Origin: Niastella yeongjuensis
GTDB taxonomy: Bacteria > Bacteroidota > Bacteroidia > Chitinophagales > Chitinophagaceae
Reading direction: 5' to 3'
Assembly (NCBI RefSeq): GCF_900110245.1
Contig: NZ_FOCZ01000007.1
Coordinates: forward strand, 124,001-188,000
DNA: 64,000 nucleotides
Shown: positions 61,061 to 64,000 of the stretch, piece after piece
How the letters are laid out: each line of letters starts with the position of its first letter
Position numbering within the stretch: the stretch's first letter is position 1
Translations under genes and position numbers: made by a program
Notes under the pieces: model-generated
What the model was told of the DNA's origin: nothing
Seen by the model: the letters and a program-made list of their open reading frames with translations, nothing else
Database searches by the model: none

Positions 61061-61385
61061 TGCAGAAGGGCAGAGGGCAGAAGGGCAGAGGGCAGAGGGC
61101 AGAGGGCAGAGAAAGAAAGGCAATGGGCAGTGGGCAGTAGGCAGTAGGCACTAGGAAAACTGCCCTCCTGCTTCGCTGGCTGGCGGATTCGGCGGTACGC
61201 CAAACTATTTAAAAACAAAATCCCCGGACCATAATGATCCGGGGATTTTCTATTTGAATTAAACTTTAATGTATTTGCTTTAGGCTTTTACCTTTGGGCT
61301 TTAGCCTTGCATTTGCTGCTTACAGCCCCATTGCCCTTTCTTCAAATCTCTGCCTTCTGCCCTTTGCCTTCTGCCCTTTGCTTTA
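61061..61385. repeat. Composite intergenic repeat, copy C
   Basis: Heptamers GCAGAAGG/GCAGAGG (61062-61110), GGAAAACTGCCCTCC core, CGCTGGCTGGCGGA, the palindrome AAAATCCCC...GGGGATTTT at 61217-61249, and opposite heptamers (61347-61380) that run into the DUF2235 3' end. Copy of A with a longer right arm. Confidence 0.9.
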
Positions 61386-62460
61386 AAACCACCATAGGCT
61401 TATTACTTTCATCCAGATTAACATACTTCCTCAAATTCCTCGGCCTATACTGATACATTTCCCGAAAACGCTCCAGTACACTGGCATCGATGGTTTGACG
61501 GGTATCATCGTTCAGTGTGATAGCACGCCAAATGGGCAGCCAGAACCAGAATGCAGGGGAATAGGAGTTGCGCAATTCACCCCAGGGATTGCCTTTGATG
61601 GATTTGTATTCGGAATTATCATAACACAATCCAATGTTGTTAGCTTGTGTGGCCAGCCATTGCAGGGCCAGATCGCTTAGACCGGTATCGGCATAACCAC
61701 CACCAATATTACTATGCACACCGGCAAACCAGCGTTGTTCTACTTGTTGCGGGTGATCGGGATCGTTTTTAACGGTATCGCTGAGCTGCCACAACGCCGG
61801 GGAGAACATCTTTCTTCGTTCATCGATGGCCAGTGCATGAAAGGCGTTCTCAACAGAACTGCTGAGGGTAACATCGTGAAACTGATATTTTTTCATGTTC
61901 CAGGAACGATACCAGGGCAGGGGAATACCCAAACTGCCCACGGTATCCCAGACGCCAATAAATTTTATGGGTGTTAGGTCTTCGCGGGCATATCGTTTTC
62001 TAAAACCCACCATCATATCAGATTCGGGTGCGGTATATTCATCGCGCATGCGATACAGATCATAAGCTTTATCTGTGAGGCCGAGGTATTCAGGTTTCAG
62101 GATACCGCAATTGCGGATCAGTCCGCCAATGCTGCGGGCGGTATAGGCGCCCCGGCTAAAACCGAACAGGTAAATTTCATCACCGGGTTCGTAATTGGTG
62201 ACCAGGAAAGTGTAGATGTCTTTGATGTTTTTATCGATACCGGCGCCGGTGATGCCACCCAGTAAATTTGATTTCCAGGAGTAGCCGGTGCCAATGCCTT
62301 TATCGTAAAACTTGAGCTGGGGAATGGGTTGCCCCGTTGAATTATCGTACGAGCAAATGCATTGATACATTTTTTCAACGTTTGTTTCTACACGTTGACC
62401 GCGATCGGTATTGCCTGGTTTGTTCCAGGTGCCATCGCTGCAGGTTATTAAACGTTTCAT
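61342..62460 (-). CDS. DUF2235 alpha/beta hydrolase (Tle1-like)
   Basis: 372 residues. MKRLITCSDGTWNKPGNTDRG is the DUF2235 start; YLFGFSRGAYTARSIGGLIRNCG has the GxSxG-type nucleophile elbow; FIGVWDTVGSLGIP supplies the Asp, and HALAIDERRKMFSPALW and FAGVHSNIGGGYADTGLSDLALQWL the catalytic His region. Tle1-type phospholipases share this core. No signal peptide. The last 11 residues (RAEGKGQKAEI) are encoded by the heptamer array of repeat copy C, so the native C-terminus may have been replaced. Confidence 0.88.
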   Translation of the reverse strand: MKRLITCSDGTWNKPGNTDRGQRVETNVEKMYQCICSYDNSTGQPIPQLKFYDKGIGTGYSWKSNLLGGITGAGIDKNIKDIYTFLVTNYEPGDEIYLFGFSRGAYTARSIGGLIRNCGILKPEYLGLTDKAYDLYRMRDEYTAPESDMMVGFRKRYAREDLTPIKFIGVWDTVGSLGIPLPWYRSWNMKKYQFHDVTLSSSVENAFHALAIDERRKMFSPALWQLSDTVKNDPDHPQQVEQRWFAGVHSNIGGGYADTGLSDLALQWLATQANNIGLCYDNSEYKSIKGNPWGELRNSYSPAFWFWLPIWRAITLNDDTRQTIDASVLERFREMYQYRPRNLRKYVNLDESNKPMVVLKQRAEGKGQKAEI

Positions 62461-62682
62461 GGCAGTGATTTCAGGAAATATTTTAAAAGAACGGCTGCTA
62501 TAAATTTATGTAGGGTAGGAGATAGATTGCAACCGGGAATTACTGATCTTTTTAGGGTAGAAGTACGGAAATGTAAAAGCAATGCATTAACAAGGAAGCT
62601 CCAAGTTATTAACTATTTTATTGTTTTTGATAAATCTATGGTTGATGTTGGTCAGAAAACACTTTGAACTTTCAACTTAAAA
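62461..62682. other. Gap before DUF2235 gene
   Basis: 222-nt gap upstream of the DUF2235 start and downstream of the amidase, all on the minus strand. Contains an AACTTTGAACTTTCAACTTAAA stretch resembling the octamer repeat words; no hairpin or frame found. Confidence 0.5.
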
Positions 62683-63420
62683 CTATTTAACCCCGCCACT
62701 CCAAAACCAATTGCCTTCTTCGGTATAATACCATTTACCATTGCCATTCACGGTTTCGCCATGCATGGTAAATCCATCAAAGGCCAGTTGAATACCGGCA
62801 TTCACCATGTTGGTTATTTTATACACCTTGCCGGGTCCTGCCCGCAGGTTCAGCCGGGTGAGTGTGGTTACTTTGCCAAACTTTTCGGTTTTGCTGATCT
62901 GTCCGTTCATTACCTGGGCGCTGCCATTTACCAGGGCGATCAGTTTATCCATATCTACTTTCAAACCCGGACAGTTCTTTAAAGAATAAATTTCATGATG
63001 CCCTATAATATGCAGGCGGTCGGCGGGAATGCTCCAGCGCTGGCAAAGCCGTCTTATCAGTTCGGCGCTGGTGGCATACATGGCGTCGGTCCACTCGCTG
63101 CTTTCATTGCCTTCGTGTTCAACCCCAATGGTATAATAGTTGGGATTGATGAACATGCCATCGGATGTTTTTTTGATCAGGGGCCAGGTTGGATCGTGGA
63201 TACGGCCGGCATGCCAGGCGGTATCGGTTTCATCGACGTATTGATGTACTTCGCCGCCTTTGCCAATACCGTAGTGGCTCGATACCTGCGACAGCGGGCT
63301 CAGGAACCAGCTATCGGTACCCTTTAAGGTACCATCCATAATATGAATAACAATGGCCTCGGGACGGTAAGTCCTTCTTCCCTGGGTGAAGTTGGGACTC
63401 GCTACTGATATGATGTTCAT
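62683..63420 (-). CDS. N-acetylmuramoyl-L-alanine amidase (Amidase_2/PGRP) with C-terminal SH3-like domain
   Basis: 245 residues. EAIVIHIMDGTLKGTDSWFL has the first zinc His, HYGIGKGGEVHQYVDETDTAWHAG the conserved core, VEHEGN and LHIIGHHEIYSLKNCPG the His and Cys ligands. From about residue 180, TTLTRLNLRAGPGKVYKITNMVNAGIQLAF to WYYTEEGNWFWSGGVK looks SH3b. No signal peptide, which is typical of phage lysozymes or T6-type effectors rather than cell-wall recycling amidases. Same strand as the DUF2235 gene and the membrane protein. Confidence 0.9.
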   Translation of the reverse strand: MNIISVASPNFTQGRRTYRPEAIVIHIMDGTLKGTDSWFLSPLSQVSSHYGIGKGGEVHQYVDETDTAWHAGRIHDPTWPLIKKTSDGMFINPNYYTIGVEHEGNESSEWTDAMYATSAELIRRLCQRWSIPADRLHIIGHHEIYSLKNCPGLKVDMDKLIALVNGSAQVMNGQISKTEKFGKVTTLTRLNLRAGPGKVYKITNMVNAGIQLAFDGFTMHGETVNGNGKWYYTEEGNWFWSGGVK

Positions 63421-63431
63421 ATAAATCCGTT

Positions 63432-64000
63432 TTAACCCTGTGCAGGTGTGTTCATGGCTTCATCTACCACTTTTTCATTAAGCGCTTCAGAAGCAGTTCC
63501 TTTGTTTTCTGTGATCTTTAATGCCGCATAAGTAGCCGAACTTAAACCCAGCAGGATCAGGTTATTGTCGCTGATAATTGGAATAATAAAGTCGGTCGAA
63601 TGCAACAGGCAGTTGGCCAGGTTGGGGTCGCCCTTGGCAAAATCGGACATGCAAAAGCTGGGATCGCCCAGGTTACCCAGTACCGATGAAATGAACCAGA
63701 TGCCGAATATCATGTTGAAGATAACGGCCTGGAACCGTTGAATACTAACCCCGTTTTGATCGGATAGAATGTCTAAGAAAAAATTACTGGTCTTGATGTC
63801 CTGATGCCGGAAGATCAAGGCATTCTGTTGATCGCCCAGATCAATGACCCGGGCCACGGCCGTGGTACCGGCGCTGATGCCCAGCAATACCAGGGTGGAA
63901 TAATGCAGGTTGGGCGCATGGCCGGTTTGCATAATAATAGACGTAAACACCGTAAGAATGATCACCGACCACCAGGCCAGTTGCACGCGCGACCAGCTAA
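63432..64000 (-). CDS. Membrane protein, N-terminus outside the window
   Basis: At least 189 codons; the frame is open at position 64000 (WSRVQLAWWSVIILTVFTSIIM), so the start lies beyond the window. Hydrophobic segments near the visible N-terminus, at LVLLGISAGTTAVARVID, FQAVIFNMIFGIWFISSVL and LILLGLSSATYAALKI, separated by polar loops. A C-terminal NEKVVDEAMNTPAQG tail. The LSRVQLA-type motif belongs to an uncharacterised membrane family I know only loosely. Possibly one operon with the amidase (11-nt gap). Confidence 0.65.
   Translation of the reverse strand, partial: SWSRVQLAWWSVIILTVFTSIIMQTGHAPNLHYSTLVLLGISAGTTAVARVIDLGDQQNALIFRHQDIKTSNFFLDILSDQNGVSIQRFQAVIFNMIFGIWFISSVLGNLGDPSFCMSDFAKGDPNLANCLLHSTDFIIPIISDNNLILLGLSSATYAALKITENKGTASEALNEKVVDEAMNTPAQG

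Overview
The window reads as chromosomal DNA of a Bacteroidota bacterium, most likely a Chitinophagaceae member (Chitinophaga/Niastella-like; genus inferred). Grounds: a GLPGLI protein paired with a carboxypeptidase-regulatory-domain/TonB-type beta-barrel receptor, many exported beta-barrels and DUF4136/OmpA lipoproteins, AraC-type and ECF regulators, starts without Shine-Dalgarno sequences, and purine-rich heptamer minisatellites between genes. I see no rRNA, IS element, prophage or CRISPR array. One tRNA is present.

Layout. (1) 1-13.2 kb, carbohydrate: a FucP-type sugar transporter (cut by the window edge), glgA and glgC for glycogen synthesis, an ABC permease of the FtsX/MacB type, then a GPH-like sugar transporter, an exported GH13 amylase and a GH106-like glycosidase. 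(2) 13.2-16.3 kb: two paralogous tiny proteins flanking a lipoprotein, an exported cupin, and aquaporin aqpZ behind a 17-bp inverted repeat. (3) 16.5-19.9 kb: an AT-rich block of five small mostly unknown genes next to a tRNA-Cys with an unusual anticodon loop. (4) 20-24.2 kb: lipoprotein, HxlR regulator divergent from an Old Yellow Enzyme, an orphan reading frame, and an epoxide hydrolase with a leader-peptide/terminator arrangement in front of it.

(5) 24.3-48.1 kb is the most distinctive region. The centre is two divergent operons for exported proteins: leftward a DcaP-like porin, glutaminase, a porin-like barrel and an amidohydrolase; rightward three barrels, an exported aspartase, a type II asparaginase and an OprP-like porin. 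Together these could convert Gln and Asn to Glu, Asp, fumarate and ammonia outside the inner membrane. This core is flanked by two paralogous modules, each with a DUF4136 lipoprotein, a beta-barrel, an OmpA lipoprotein and a regulator with a winged-helix-like plus TolB-like domain, and by paralogous short AraC proteins. A recurring TTTAACnGTnAAAT sequence sits in several of the intergenic gaps.

(6) 48.4-64 kb: GLPGLI protein and a frameshifted TonB-type receptor, glgB, a TPR protein, argS, GtrA, glyoxalase-like protein, peroxiredoxin, DsbA-like protein, AraC regulator, then a DUF2235 hydrolase, a peptidoglycan amidase and a membrane protein. Between 54 and 62 kb, gaps are filled by a composite repeat: inward-facing heptamer arrays around a conserved core carrying a terminator-like palindrome. 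Assignments are by reading motifs and hand comparison only; no searches were run.
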